A stretch of 64,000 nucleotides of DNA from Flavobacterium cupriresistens (GCF_020911925.1 NZ_CP087134.1:4464001-4528000), one strand, 5' to 3'. Positions 17,396-26,474 are shown, numbered from the stretch's first letter. Numbers and translations: made by a program. Notes: generated by a model from the letters alone, not told the origin.

Positions 17396-17406
17396 TAACA
17401 GTGTTA
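17396..17406 (+). promoter_or_regulatory. TetR operator-like site in front of tetR
   Basis: TAACAGTGTTA is an 11-base palindrome with one central base, sitting where tetR transcription should start. The longer context, ending in ATTTAATAC, is shared with four sites downstream of tetR, which supports autoregulation. Confidence 0.65.
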
Positions 17407-17428
17407 AGTAATTTAATACTCAATCAAA

Positions 17429-18022
17429 ATGGCAAGTAAAGATCGAATTTTAAGACAAAAAGAAGAAACAAGAAGTAACATTCTTGAAGCTGCTTATGAC
17501 ATCGTTAAAGATGAAGGATGGCAAGGTCTTAGTATGCGAAAGATTGCCGACAAGATTGAATACACTGCTCCGATTATCTATGAATATTTCTCCAACAAAG
17601 ATGCCATTTTACGCGAACTAACGGGTAAAGGTTTTATAAAGTTGGGAAAAGAACTGGAAGTAGCTAAAGCACAATTTGAAAAACCGGAAGACCAATTAGA
17701 AGCCATGTGGATGGCGTATTGGGATTTTGCTTTTACCGATACCGAAATGTATCAGGTGATGTTTGGCGTACAAATGAACTGTTGCTCGGAGCAATGTGAT
17801 GCTGCTAAAACACCTTATCGATTATTTACTGATGTAATTGCTAAGGTTATGAAAAACAGTAACCCAACTCAGGAAGTTATTACACAAAAATATTATACTT
17901 TCTTTTCTGTCATTCACGGTTTGATTGCGATCAATATCATAACTAAAAGTGACGTAATGGAAACAATCAACAATCAGATTCTGAAAGACGCGATTGGTGG
18001 TATCATAAAATCAATACAATAA
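17429..18022 (+). CDS. TetR/AcrR family repressor
   Basis: This 197-residue regulator has an N-terminal helix-turn-helix (about 15-60: NILEAAYDIVKDEGWQGLSMRKIADKI, then IYEYFSNKDAILREL) typical of TetR. The C-terminal ligand domain is variable; TMs are absent. It contains a CC pair with a further Cys (NCCSEQC, about residue 115). It lies directly upstream of an RND efflux operon on the same strand, so it most likely represses it, with operator-like sites on both sides. Confidence 0.9.
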   Translation: MASKDRILRQKEETRSNILEAAYDIVKDEGWQGLSMRKIADKIEYTAPIIYEYFSNKDAILRELTGKGFIKLGKELEVAKAQFEKPEDQLEAMWMAYWDFAFTDTEMYQVMFGVQMNCCSEQCDAAKTPYRLFTDVIAKVMKNSNPTQEVITQKYYTFFSVIHGLIAINIITKSDVMETINNQILKDAIGGIIKSIQ

Positions 18023-18040
18023 AAAAAATTTAATCATTAC

Positions 18041-18064
18041 TTAACAGTGATAAATGATTTAATA
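18041..18064 (+). promoter_or_regulatory. TetR operator-like repeat 1
   Basis: TTAACAGTGATAAAT followed by GATTTAATA. This is the first of four similar blocks between tetR and the efflux operon; the core palindrome is TTAACANTGNTAA-like. Confidence 0.6.
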
Positions 18065-18094
18065 GAGTAATTTAGACTTTTTTTTCTATTTCAC

Positions 18095-18118
18095 TTAACA
18101 CTGATAAATAATTTAATA
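18095..18118 (+). promoter_or_regulatory. TetR operator-like repeat 2
   Basis: TTAACACTGATAAAT then AATTTAATA. It lies 54 bases from repeat 1. Confidence 0.6.
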
Positions 18119-18150
18119 AAGTAATATAGAACCCTTTTTTACTATTTCAC

Positions 18151-18174
18151 TTAACAGTGATAAATAATTTAATA
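18151..18174 (+). promoter_or_regulatory. TetR operator-like repeat 3
   Basis: TTAACAGTGATAAAT then AATTTAATA. It lies 56 bases from repeat 2 and just upstream of the -7 box at 18187. Confidence 0.6.
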
Positions 18175-18186
18175 CCAATTATGAAA

Positions 18187-18194
18187 TAGATTTG
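18187..18194 (+). promoter_or_regulatory. -7 box for the efflux operon
   Basis: TAGATTTG matches TAnnTTTG. It sits between operator-like repeats 3 and 4, about 140 bases before the adaptor start at 18336. Confidence 0.5.
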
Positions 18195-18230
18195 GAAGGC
18201 ATAAGTATATGGAATTTTGTGCCAATTCAC

Positions 18231-18254
18231 TTAACAACGTTAGAAAATTTAATA
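18231..18254 (+). promoter_or_regulatory. TetR operator-like repeat 4
   Basis: TTAACAACGTTAGAA then AATTTAATA, the most diverged block, with a palindromic TTAAC-AAC-GTTAG core. It lies in the predicted leader, 80 bases from repeat 3. Confidence 0.5.
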
Positions 18255-18335
18255 CTATTAAAAATGAACTCAAATACAACTATAAATAAATATTTTAAAA
18301 ACGAGAATGTCCAACAAATTAAAACCAATATTAAA

Positions 18336-19484
18336 ATGAAAAATGTAATTATAACCAGTTTTATCCTGGCACTAGTATTAACCAGTTGTGCAGATAAATC
18401 ACAAGGACCAGCTGCTGCACCGGCACCACTATTACCGGTTTTGGCCATAACAAGCGAAAACACTACCACAGATGCTGAATATCCAGCTTCTATACAAGGA
18501 ACTGTTGATGTTGAAATCCGCCCACAGGTTAGTGGGAATTTAGACCGCGTTTTAGTAGACGAAGGCGCTTATGTTTCTAAAGGGCAATCTTTATTCAAAA
18601 TAAACGAACGTCCGTTTCGCGAGCAATTAAACAATGCTTTGGCAAATCTTCACGCTGCTGAAGCAGCTTTAATCAATGCGCAGTTAGAAGTAGATAAATT
18701 AACTCCTTTGGTACAAAACAAAGTGGTTTCTGATTATCAGTTAAAAACCGCTAAAGCTTCTCAAAAAATTGCTTCAGCCAATATCGAACAAGCAAAAGCA
18801 ATGGTTGAATCTGCCAAAATTAATTTAGGCTACACCAACGTTACTGCTCCCGTAAGTGGTTATATCGGAAGATTACCTAAAAAACAAGGAAGTTTAGTTT
18901 CGGCAACCGATGTAGAGGCTTTGACAACACTTTCAGATGTGCATGAAGTTTTTGTTTACTTCTCTTTGGGGGAAACTGATTTCATCAACTTTAAAGCACA
19001 ATATGCAGGAAACAGCATTGGAGACAAAATTAAAAAATTGCCTCCGGTTTCTTTAATATTAGCAGACAACAACGCTTATCCACAATCGGGAAAAATTGAT
19101 ATGGTTGACGGTCAGTTTGATAAAACTACAGGTGCCATTACGTTAAGAGCCACTTTTCCAAATGCCAATGGAACTTTACGTTCGGGAAATACAGGAAGAA
19201 TTCGTTTAGGTCTTCAACATGACGATGCTATTCTGGTTCCTCAATCAGCGACAATCGAAATGCAGGATAAAGTTTTTGTTTTTACTGTGAACAAAGAAAA
19301 CAAAGTAACCAAAATGCCCATTACTGTTATCGGTAAAAGTGGTACCAATTACCTAATCAAAGACGGTGTAAAATCCGGTGACCAAATTGTATTGAGTGGT
19401 ATTGACAAACTACAGGAAGGTCAAGCCATTCAACCTGAGAAATCAAATACAACAAAAGTTGCCCAAATAATTAACAAAAAATAA
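18336..19484 (+). CDS. AcrA-like RND efflux periplasmic adaptor
   Basis: This 382-residue membrane-fusion lipoprotein starts at MKNVIITSFILALVLTSCADK, a clean lipoprotein signal with Cys at about residue 18. An upstream in-frame ATG at 18264 and a TTG at 18192 are less likely because the signal peptide starts here. The order barrel-sandwich (EIRPQVSGNLDRVLVDEGAYVSKGQ), helical hairpin, second half (NVTAPVSGYIGRLPKKQG) and beta-barrel fits AcrA/MexA. It is followed after 11 bases by the AcrB-like pump. Confidence 0.92.
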   Translation: MKNVIITSFILALVLTSCADKSQGPAAAPAPLLPVLAITSENTTTDAEYPASIQGTVDVEIRPQVSGNLDRVLVDEGAYVSKGQSLFKINERPFREQLNNALANLHAAEAALINAQLEVDKLTPLVQNKVVSDYQLKTAKASQKIASANIEQAKAMVESAKINLGYTNVTAPVSGYIGRLPKKQGSLVSATDVEALTTLSDVHEVFVYFSLGETDFINFKAQYAGNSIGDKIKKLPPVSLILADNNAYPQSGKIDMVDGQFDKTTGAITLRATFPNANGTLRSGNTGRIRLGLQHDDAILVPQSATIEMQDKVFVFTVNKENKVTKMPITVIGKSGTNYLIKDGVKSGDQIVLSGIDKLQEGQAIQPEKSNTTKVAQIINKK

Positions 19485-19495
19485 TTTTTACGAAA

Positions 19496-22400
19496 ATGTT
19501 CAAAATATTTATACAAAGACCCGTACTGGCAACCGTCATCTCCATACTGTTGGTGATTTTGGGAGTGCTCGGACTTACAAAATTGCCTTTACAACAGTTT
19601 CCTGATATTGCACCCCCATCGGTTTTGGTAACGGCAGTTTATCCGGGAGCGAATGCAGAAACGGTTCTGCGTTCTGTTGCTCCTTCTCTGGAAGAATCTA
19701 TAAATGGTGTTGAGAATATGACTTATATGAGCTCAACTGCCAGTAATGATGGTACTTTGGCTATTACCGTGTTCTTTAAACTGGGTACAGATGCCGATCA
19801 GGCAGCGGTTAACGTTCAGAACAGAGTGGCTCAGGCGACAAGTCAGTTGCCTGCAGAAGTTGTTCAGCAAGGTGTAATCACAGCAAAACAACAGAACAGT
19901 TTTATCATGGCAATCGGTATGTACACCGATGATGAATCTAAATACGATCAGACCTTTGTTGCCAATTATGCACAAATCAACATTATTCCCGAAATCAAAC
20001 GTATTCCGGGTGTAGGTTCTGCAAGTATTTTTGGTGGTGTAAAAGATTACTCGATGCGTGTTTGGTTAAATCCAACGCAAATGTCAACTTATAATGTGAC
20101 GCCAAATGAAGTTATGGCAGCCATTCAAGACAAAAGTTTGGAAGCTGCTCCGGGTAAATTTGGAGAGAGAAGTAAAGAAGTTTTCGAATATGTAATTAAA
20201 TACAAAGGAAAATTAACCAAACCGGAAGATTATCAAAATATTGCTATTCGTTCTAATGCTGACGGTTCAGTCCTTCGCTTGAAAGATGTAGCTAGAGTTG
20301 AACTTGGTGCGTATTCGTACAACAGTTTGACCCGTTTAAACGGTAAAAAAGGAGTTGTAATTGGTATCATTCAGTTGGCCGGCTCAAACTCCAACGATAT
20401 TCAGGTGGCGATTAACGAATTGATGGTTAAAGCTTCTAAAGATTTCCCAACAGGAATAAAACACAATATTTTCTACAGTACAAAAGTATCTCTGGATCAG
20501 TCTATTGCACAGGTGGAACATACTTTAATTGAAGCTTTTATATTAGTATTTATTGTGGTATTTATTTTCCTTCAGGATTTTAGATCGACTTTAATTCCGG
20601 CCATTGCTGTTCCCGTGGCCATCTTAGGAACGTTCTTCTTCATGCAGTTGTTCGGATTCTCGATTAACCTTTTGACGCTTTTTGCTTTAATCTTAGCCAT
20701 TGGTATTGTCGTCGATGATGCGATTGTGGTAGTCGAAGCCGTGCATGCCAAAATGGAACACAAACAACTGTCTCCAAAAGTAGCGACTCATGAAGCCATG
20801 CACGAAATTACGGGTGCTATTATCTCGATTACGCTGGTAATGGCTGCTGTATTCCTGCCGGTTGGTTTTATGGAAGGTTCAACGGGTGTTTTCTATCGTC
20901 AGTTTGCTTTCACTATGGCTATTGCAATTGTAATTTCGGCCGTAAACGCTTTGACTTTAAGTCCTGCTCTTGCTGCTTTATTCCTAAAAGATAATCATGG
21001 TGCACATGATGGTGAAACTCCTTATGTGAAACAAGGTTTTAAAGAAAAATTCTTTGCCGGATTTAATAACAGTTTCAACGCTTTGACCAACCGTTATGTT
21101 GGTGGATTAAAATTCTTAATTCGCAACAAATGGGTTAGCTTAGGAGGTTTGGTTCTAATTACATTCGCAACGATTGTAATGGTAAAAACGACGCCATCAG
21201 GATTTATTCCAACAGAAGATCAAGGATTTATTGCTATTGCGGTTAATACGCCTTCGGGAACTTCTTTAGACGGAACTCAAAAAGTAATGACTCAGGCCGA
21301 AAATACGCTGAGAGGTATGGATCCTTTCCGTTTTGTAACTGCTATTTCAGGTTTCAACTTATTGACCAACTCTACAAGTCCGTCTTCTGCCGTTATTTTT
21401 GTATTGCTTAAACCAAATGAAGAACGTGGCAAAATCAAAAATATCGATGAAGTCATGAATGAGGTTCGTGGCAAACTAGGTTCGATTTCAGGAGGAAGTT
21501 TCTTCGTATTCAGTTTTCCAACTGTACCGGGGTTTAGTAATGTTGAAGCATTAGATTTAGTATTACAGGATAAAACGGGAGGTAAATTGGACAAGTTTAG
21601 TGGAATCTCCCAAACATTCATTGGAGAATTAATGAAACGTCCCGAGATTGCTGTGGCCTTTACCAGTTTCAAAGCCGATTATCCACAATTACAATTGGAT
21701 ATTAATGATGAAAAAGCCGATCAGTTGGGTGTAAAAGTCAAAGACATTCTGCAAACCATGCAAGCCTATTTTGGTAGTGCACAGGCCTCTGACTTTAACC
21801 GATTTGGTAAATATTACCGAGTGGTAGTTCAGGCAGATATTGACGACAGAGCAGACCCGTCAGCTATTGACCGAGTATTTGTGAAAAACAAAAATGGCGA
21901 AATGGTTCCGATAAATACCCTGGTAAAACTAAGCCGTATTTATGGTTCAGAAACCGCTTCGAGATATAATTTGTTTAATTCCATTTCGATCAATGCGATT
22001 CCAAAACCGGGATTTAGTTCGGGAGACGCGATTAAAGCGATTGAAGAAGTTGCAGCGCAACAATTACCTGCAGGTTACAGTTATGAATTTTCGGGACAAA
22101 CCCGTGAAGAAATTTCTTCCGGAGGACAATCGGCAACTATTTTCTTATTGTGTTTGATATTCATCTATTTCTTACTTGCTGCACAATATGAAAGTTACAT
22201 TTTGCCTTTGGCCGTAATCTTATCGATCCCTGCAGGTATATTTGGAGTATTCGTAGCCATTGGTTTAACCGGAATTGAAAACAATATTTATGTACAGGTG
22301 GCTTTAGTAATGCTTATTGGATTACTCGCCAAAAATGCCATTCTTATTGTAGAGTTTGCGGTACAAAAAAGAAAATCAGGTCAGGCATTGATCAAAGCCT

Positions 22401-22660
22401 CGATAGATGCTGCAAAATTACGTTTGCGTCCGATTATCATGACGTCACTGGCTTTCGTAGTAGGATTAATTCCAATGATGAGTGCCACAGGACCATCGGC
22501 ACAAGGGAATCATTCGATTAGTATTGGTGCCGCAGGTGGAATGATTTCGGGAGTAATTCTCGGGTTACTTATCATCCCGGTTTTATTCATCGTATTCCAA
22601 CATTTACAAGAAAAAGTTTCGGGAAAACCCGTAGCTGTAATTCATAACGACGAAAAATAA
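19496..22660 (+). CDS. AcrB/HAE1 family RND efflux permease
   Basis: This is a multidrug-type RND pump of 1054 residues, the usual AcrB length. It opens MFKIFIQRPVLATVISILLVI and has the HAE1 signature LILAIGIVVDDAIVVVEAVHAKM (the DD pair of the proton relay) in TM4 at about residue 400. A second motif, LRLRPIIMTSLAFVVGLIPM, lies near residue 975. Twelve TM helices and two large periplasmic loops fit. The adaptor lies upstream and the TolC-like gene downstream, so the tripartite set is complete. Substrates are likely hydrophobic drugs, by family. Confidence 0.95.
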   Translation: MFKIFIQRPVLATVISILLVILGVLGLTKLPLQQFPDIAPPSVLVTAVYPGANAETVLRSVAPSLEESINGVENMTYMSSTASNDGTLAITVFFKLGTDADQAAVNVQNRVAQATSQLPAEVVQQGVITAKQQNSFIMAIGMYTDDESKYDQTFVANYAQINIIPEIKRIPGVGSASIFGGVKDYSMRVWLNPTQMSTYNVTPNEVMAAIQDKSLEAAPGKFGERSKEVFEYVIKYKGKLTKPEDYQNIAIRSNADGSVLRLKDVARVELGAYSYNSLTRLNGKKGVVIGIIQLAGSNSNDIQVAINELMVKASKDFPTGIKHNIFYSTKVSLDQSIAQVEHTLIEAFILVFIVVFIFLQDFRSTLIPAIAVPVAILGTFFFMQLFGFSINLLTLFALILAIGIVVDDAIVVVEAVHAKMEHKQLSPKVATHEAMHEITGAIISITLVMAAVFLPVGFMEGSTGVFYRQFAFTMAIAIVISAVNALTLSPALAALFLKDNHGAHDGETPYVKQGFKEKFFAGFNNSFNALTNRYVGGLKFLIRNKWVSLGGLVLITFATIVMVKTTPSGFIPTEDQGFIAIAVNTPSGTSLDGTQKVMTQAENTLRGMDPFRFVTAISGFNLLTNSTSPSSAVIFVLLKPNEERGKIKNIDEVMNEVRGKLGSISGGSFFVFSFPTVPGFSNVEALDLVLQDKTGGKLDKFSGISQTFIGELMKRPEIAVAFTSFKADYPQLQLDINDEKADQLGVKVKDILQTMQAYFGSAQASDFNRFGKYYRVVVQADIDDRADPSAIDRVFVKNKNGEMVPINTLVKLSRIYGSETASRYNLFNSISINAIPKPGFSSGDAIKAIEEVAAQQLPAGYSYEFSGQTREEISSGGQSATIFLLCLIFIYFLLAAQYESYILPLAVILSIPAGIFGVFVAIGLTGIENNIYVQVALVMLIGLLAKNAILIVEFAVQKRKSGQALIKASIDAAKLRLRPIIMTSLAFVVGLIPMMSATGPSAQGNHSISIGAAGGMISGVILGLLIIPVLFIVFQHLQEKVSGKPVAVIHNDEK

Positions 22661-22662
22661 AA

Positions 22663-22776
22663 ATGGAAAACTATATAACGACAATTCTAATGACGGTTAT
22701 CGTCTTCGTTGCTTATCTCTCCTATAAAGTGTCCAAAGATCTTGACACCAGAGAAGATAAATGTCCTGAAATTTAA
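22663..22776 (+). CDS. 37-residue mini-ORF resembling the N-terminus of the next gene
   Basis: The reading frame encodes a 37-residue peptide beginning MENYITTILMTVIVFVAYLS, one membrane helix and an acidic tail with KVSKDLDTREDK. It resembles residues 1-37 of the downstream outer-membrane protein (MKKYITKIVVVAILITTI, then KVSKDIETPKD) in order and spacing, but the lipobox Cys is replaced by Tyr. It lies in the 132-base gap between pump and channel genes. Either it is a leftover of a local duplication or a translated helper peptide. Too short for routine gene finding. Confidence 0.45.
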   Translation: MENYITTILMTVIVFVAYLSYKVSKDLDTREDKCPEI

Positions 22777-22792
22777 TTACTATAAAGTAAAA

Positions 22793-24211
22793 ATGAAAAA
22801 GTATATAACCAAAATCGTGGTGGTCGCTATTCTGATCACCACTATAATATCCTGTAAAGTTTCGAAGGATATTGAAACTCCAAAAGATGCCTTTCCTGAG
22901 AATTTCAGGAATGCATCGGTTTCAAAAGATACGACAAGTATTGCCGATTTGGAGTGGAAAAATTTCTTTACCGAACAAGATATCATTCAATTAATTGACA
23001 GTGCTGTAACCCGAAATAATGATTTACAAATCGCTGCCAAAAACATTGAAATCGCACAATACAGATTTACACAATCTAAATGGAATAATGTTCCTCAGGT
23101 CAATGCTTTTGCAAATGCAAGCATCAATCGTCCTTCTGAAAACAGTTTCAACGGGATGAATTTGAATCAAGCATTAGGAAAACAACATGTTGAAGATTAT
23201 TCGGTAGGAGTTTCGCTGGCTTGGGAGGCTGATATTTGGGGAAAGATCAAAAACCAGAAAAAAGGTGCTTTTGCGAGTTATCTGCAATCTGAAGAAGTAA
23301 AAAAAGCATTGCAGACCACTATTGTAGCCAATGTTTCAAAAGGATATTACAATCTTTTGATGCTGGATGCCCAATTGGAAATCGCCAAACAAAATGTGAA
23401 ACTAAATGACAGTACCACCAAAATCATCAAACTAAAATACGATGCTGGACAAGTTACTTCATTAGCCATTCAACAATCGGAAGCACAAAAACTAAGTGCG
23501 GCACAATTGGTTCCTTTATTAGAACAAAACATTGCCATTCAGGAAAATGCTTTGAGTGTTTTGACAGGTTCATTTCCAAATGCGAAAAAAAGAAATCTTC
23601 TTTTGACTTCCATTGAAGTTAAGAATAATGCCGCTATTGGAGTTCCTTCTTCATTAGTAAGCAGAAGACCGGATGTAAAAAGTGCCGAATTGGCCTTAAA
23701 AGTCGCAAATGCAAATGTCGGAATCACAAAAGCAGATTTATATCCTGCCTTAAGAATTACGGCTCAGGGCGGATTAAATTCGTTCGAAACCAGCAGTTGG
23801 TTTAACATTCCGGCTTCTTTATTCGGAACGGCTCTTGGTGGTTTGACACAACCTTTACTGAACAATAAAAAAGTAAAAACAGAATATAATATTGCCAAAG
23901 TTCAAAGAGAAAAAGCAGTTCTGAATTTCAGACAAACCGTTCTGGTAGCGGTAAGCGAAGTGGCTGATGCTATGGTAAAAATAGAAAAACTGCAACAACA
24001 GGAAACGTTTCTTCAGGAACGCGTAAAGACCTTGTTACAGGCTATCAAAAATTCGAATTTGTTATTTAAAAATGGAATGGCAGAATATCTGGAAGTTTTA
24101 ACCGCTCAATCCAACTTATTGCAAAGCGAATTAGAACTGGCAAACCTAAAAAGAGAACAATTATCTGCTAATACCGAGTTATATCGCGCATTGGGCGGAG
24201 GTTGGAGATAA
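22793..24211 (+). CDS. OprM/NodT-like outer-membrane efflux lipoprotein
   Basis: This 472-residue TolC-type channel starts at MKKYITKIVVVAILITTIISCKVSKD, a lipoprotein signal with Cys at about residue 21. An upstream in-frame ATG at 22709 is less convincing because it bypasses the signal. The OEP motifs DLQIAAKNIEIAQYRFTQSKW and the second half with VSRRPDVKSAELALKVANANVGITKADLYP, the NodT/OprM signature, are present. It closes the adaptor-pump-channel operon and is followed by a terminator. Confidence 0.92.
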   Translation: MKKYITKIVVVAILITTIISCKVSKDIETPKDAFPENFRNASVSKDTTSIADLEWKNFFTEQDIIQLIDSAVTRNNDLQIAAKNIEIAQYRFTQSKWNNVPQVNAFANASINRPSENSFNGMNLNQALGKQHVEDYSVGVSLAWEADIWGKIKNQKKGAFASYLQSEEVKKALQTTIVANVSKGYYNLLMLDAQLEIAKQNVKLNDSTTKIIKLKYDAGQVTSLAIQQSEAQKLSAAQLVPLLEQNIAIQENALSVLTGSFPNAKKRNLLLTSIEVKNNAAIGVPSSLVSRRPDVKSAELALKVANANVGITKADLYPALRITAQGGLNSFETSSWFNIPASLFGTALGGLTQPLLNNKKVKTEYNIAKVQREKAVLNFRQTVLVAVSEVADAMVKIEKLQQQETFLQERVKTLLQAIKNSNLLFKNGMAEYLEVLTAQSNLLQSELELANLKREQLSANTELYRALGGGWR

Positions 24212-24240
24212 TACCCGTTTTTTAATTATTTATTTGAGTG

Positions 24241-24275
24241 ACGCTGTGAGACTTCGGTTTTGCAGCGTTTTTTTG
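24241..24275 (+). terminator. Terminator after the efflux operon
   Basis: ACGCTG and CAGCGT pair around a longer, G-U-rich loop and are followed by seven T residues. It is a weaker hairpin than most here. Confidence 0.5.
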
Positions 24276-24426
24276 TTGGTTATTTTGGCACGAATTAGCA
24301 CGAATTTTTTAATTTATTATCATTTGAGTGTCACCCTGAGCGAAGTCGAAGGGCTTTTGTGGTAAAAAGGGTCTTCGACTTCGCTCAGACTGACAATTGT
24401 AAGTGACATGTGTAATCTTATTTCTG

Positions 24427-24434
24427 TATTTTTG
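24427..24434 (+). promoter_or_regulatory. -7 box, upstream duplicate
   Basis: TATTTTTG in the first unit of the duplication. It may be a second start for the Crp-like gene. Confidence 0.4.
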
Positions 24435-24563
24435 AATAGTCTAAAAACCTTAATAATTATCATTTGGTGTCACCCTGAGCGAAGTCGAAGGCTTTTGTGA
24501 TAAAAGGGTCTTCGACTTCGCTCAGACTGACAATTGTGAGTGACATGTGTAATCTTATTTCTG

Positions 24564-24571
24564 TATTTTTG
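24564..24571 (+). promoter_or_regulatory. -7 box of the Crp-like gene
   Basis: TATTTTTG matches TAnnTTTG, 27 bases before the ATG at 24598. Confidence 0.5.
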
Positions 24572-24597
24572 AATAGTCTAAAAAACCTCAGCAAAAA

Positions 24598-25203
24598 ATG
24601 ATCTTCGATAAAGAGAAATACCTTAACGATTTAAAACTAAACTTTCAACATTACGCTCCTATTCGTAAGGAGTCTTGGGAACAACTTGAAAGTATTGCCG
24701 AATTTCAATCTGTAAAAAAGGGTGCTATACTGTTGCAAAACGGTCAGGTCTCTAAAGAACTTTATTTTATCTGCAAAGGTGCTTTACGCGCTTTCATCAC
24801 GGATAAAGAGGGGAACATTTATAATAAAAACATTTTCATGGAAGGTAATTTTGCGGGTTCTAAAGCTTCTGCAATAAAACAAACGCCTTCTGACTTTGCT
24901 ATCGAGGCTCTTGAAGATTCTATTCTGATCGTCATTAATTATAAAAAATACAGAGAGCTGATTTTTCAAAATGAGGATCTGAAAAACTATTATATTGCTT
25001 ACTTAGAAAAAAATTGGGTGATCGAAAAAGAAAAAAGAGAAATTTCAATAGTGATGGACAATGCCACCGAAAGATACCTTCAATTGCTTCATAAACATCC
25101 TGACATTTCGCAAAGAATTCCGCTACTGCATATCGCATCACATTTGGGGATTACACCAACCCAATTAAGTCGTATCAGAAAAAATCTGGAAAAAGAGCTT
25201 TGA
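24598..25203 (+). CDS. Crp/Fnr family regulator
   Basis: This 201-residue protein has an N-terminal cyclic-nucleotide-binding type fold (about 30-120, KKGAILLQNGQVSKELYFICKGALRAFI) and a C-terminal winged helix (about 165-200, HIASHLGITPTQLSRIRKNL). No Cys cluster for an Fe-S centre is present, so this is not an Fnr oxygen sensor. Such Crp-like genes in Bacteroidota often do not bind cAMP. It is monocistronic and followed by a GNAT gene with its own promoter. Confidence 0.9.
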   Translation: MIFDKEKYLNDLKLNFQHYAPIRKESWEQLESIAEFQSVKKGAILLQNGQVSKELYFICKGALRAFITDKEGNIYNKNIFMEGNFAGSKASAIKQTPSDFAIEALEDSILIVINYKKYRELIFQNEDLKNYYIAYLEKNWVIEKEKREISIVMDNATERYLQLLHKHPDISQRIPLLHIASHLGITPTQLSRIRKNLEKEL

Positions 25204-25240
25204 ATCAACATATGTAAAGACTTTCGACAAATTCTAAACT

Positions 25241-25248
25241 TAACTTTG
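25241..25248 (+). promoter_or_regulatory. -7 box of the GNAT gene
   Basis: TAACTTTG matches TAnnTTTG, 29 bases before the ATG at 25277. Confidence 0.5.
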
Positions 25249-25276
25249 TAGTACAATCCCATTAATTACAATAGCA

Positions 25277-26008
25277 ATGAAAAATAGCAATCTAATCGAA
25301 AAAAATATTGATAATCTAACCGGTTTATGGAAAACTGTTGGAGCTTCTTCCCTATCCTATCATAAAAACGAAAACTTAGAATATTCTAAAATTGAAAATT
25401 CAGATTGGCCCAATAAGTTATGGCTTCGTGAAGATATTTCAGAAAATAATGCCGAGAAAGCCATTGAAACAATAAAAGCCAATTCGGGTTTAGTTATTCC
25501 GTATTTTGATATCTACAACAGTAATTCGAATAAAATTCTGGAAGACAAAGGTCTGATTGTAAAATCCGAACAAGTAGCAATGGCTTTAAAATTAGATCAA
25601 AAATTCACCCTGGAAAACAACCTGGATTATAAACGAATTACAACAGAAGAAGAGGCCGAAATCTGGGCTACTCTCTATCCAAGTGCTTTTGGATATGTGA
25701 TTGGCAAAGAAATCCTCGTTCAGAATCATACGAAAGTGCATTTTTATTTAGTTTCTCTCGATAAACAACCCATCGGCACGCTGATGCTTTATCAAACCGA
25801 AAATTTCGCAGGTATTCACGGTGTGGGTGTCATCCCCGAAATGAGACGCAAAGGTTTTGCCGAAGAAATTATGAAATTTGCTCTTAATCTCTCAATAGAT
25901 TTAAAAGCGGAATATGCTTTGCTACAAGCCTCCGCAATGGGGAAAGATATCTATACCCGATTGGGGTTTGAGGATCTGTTTGTGATCAAAAATTACATCA
26001 TAGTTTAA
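25277..26008 (+). CDS. GNAT family N-acetyltransferase
   Basis: This 243-residue protein ends in a GNAT domain: GIHGVGVIPEMRRKGFAEEI (about residues 178-197) holds the acetyl-CoA-binding R-x-x-G/A segment, followed by ALLQASAMGKDIYTRLGFEDL near the C-terminus. Residues 1-115 form an extra N-terminal domain with a second, degenerate GNAT-like look, as in two-domain acetyltransferases. The substrate is unknown. It stands alone, with repeats downstream. Confidence 0.85.
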   Translation: MKNSNLIEKNIDNLTGLWKTVGASSLSYHKNENLEYSKIENSDWPNKLWLREDISENNAEKAIETIKANSGLVIPYFDIYNSNSNKILEDKGLIVKSEQVAMALKLDQKFTLENNLDYKRITTEEEAEIWATLYPSAFGYVIGKEILVQNHTKVHFYLVSLDKQPIGTLMLYQTENFAGIHGVGVIPEMRRKGFAEEIMKFALNLSIDLKAEYALLQASAMGKDIYTRLGFEDLFVIKNYIIV

Positions 26009-26090
26009 AATTCCAAATTTTTTAAATTCCAAATTCCAAACTTTTGGTCACTGGTTTCTTTTTTGTGTTTAGGGTGCTTGTTGTTCTTAG

Positions 26091-26345
26091 AAAATCCACA
26101 TAAATCTGCTTATTCTGTATGAAAAATTTCGCACAAACACGCTAAGGCGCAAAGTTTTTATACTCCTTAAAATTCTAAACTTTTTTGGGAGCTGCAAATC
26201 TTTTTTTTCTATGCGGATTTTAATAAAAAGTTTGTTTTTGTTTTGTCAACCAAGCAAAAGCAATCCAAATAAATCAGCTAAATCTGCGTGAAAAATTTTG
26301 CACAAAGACGCTAAGGCGCAAAGTTTGTATAAACCTTAAAATGAC
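26091..26345. repeat. Two direct copies of a family A half-repeat, then simple repeats
   Basis: The block around GAAAAATTTCGCACAAACAC and GCTAAGGCGCAAAGTTTTTA (26121 on) recurs at about 26291 with few changes, preceded in the second copy by TCAGCTAAATCTGCGTG. A GAGACTGAGAC simple repeat follows at 26355-26402. No gene lies in 26009-26518. Confidence 0.7.
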
Positions 26346-26474
26346 TCAATCAAACTGAGACTGAGAACTGAGACCGAAAACTGAGACTGAGACTGAGACC
26401 AAAGACAAACACAATTGTCCCAAATGACCCTAAAATAGTCATAAATACGTATTTAATAAGAAGAATAAGATTAG

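Larger units (their letters stand above)
24321..24597. repeat. Tandem duplication of a palindrome plus promoter
   Basis: Two head-to-tail units of about 137 bases precede the Crp-like gene. Each has a palindrome (CACCCTGAGCGAAGTCGAAG ... CTTCGACTTCGCTCAG), then ACAATTGT, GTGACATGTGTAATCTTATT and a -7 box TATTTTTG (24427-24434 and 24564-24571). The copies differ by a few bases. Confidence 0.85.
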
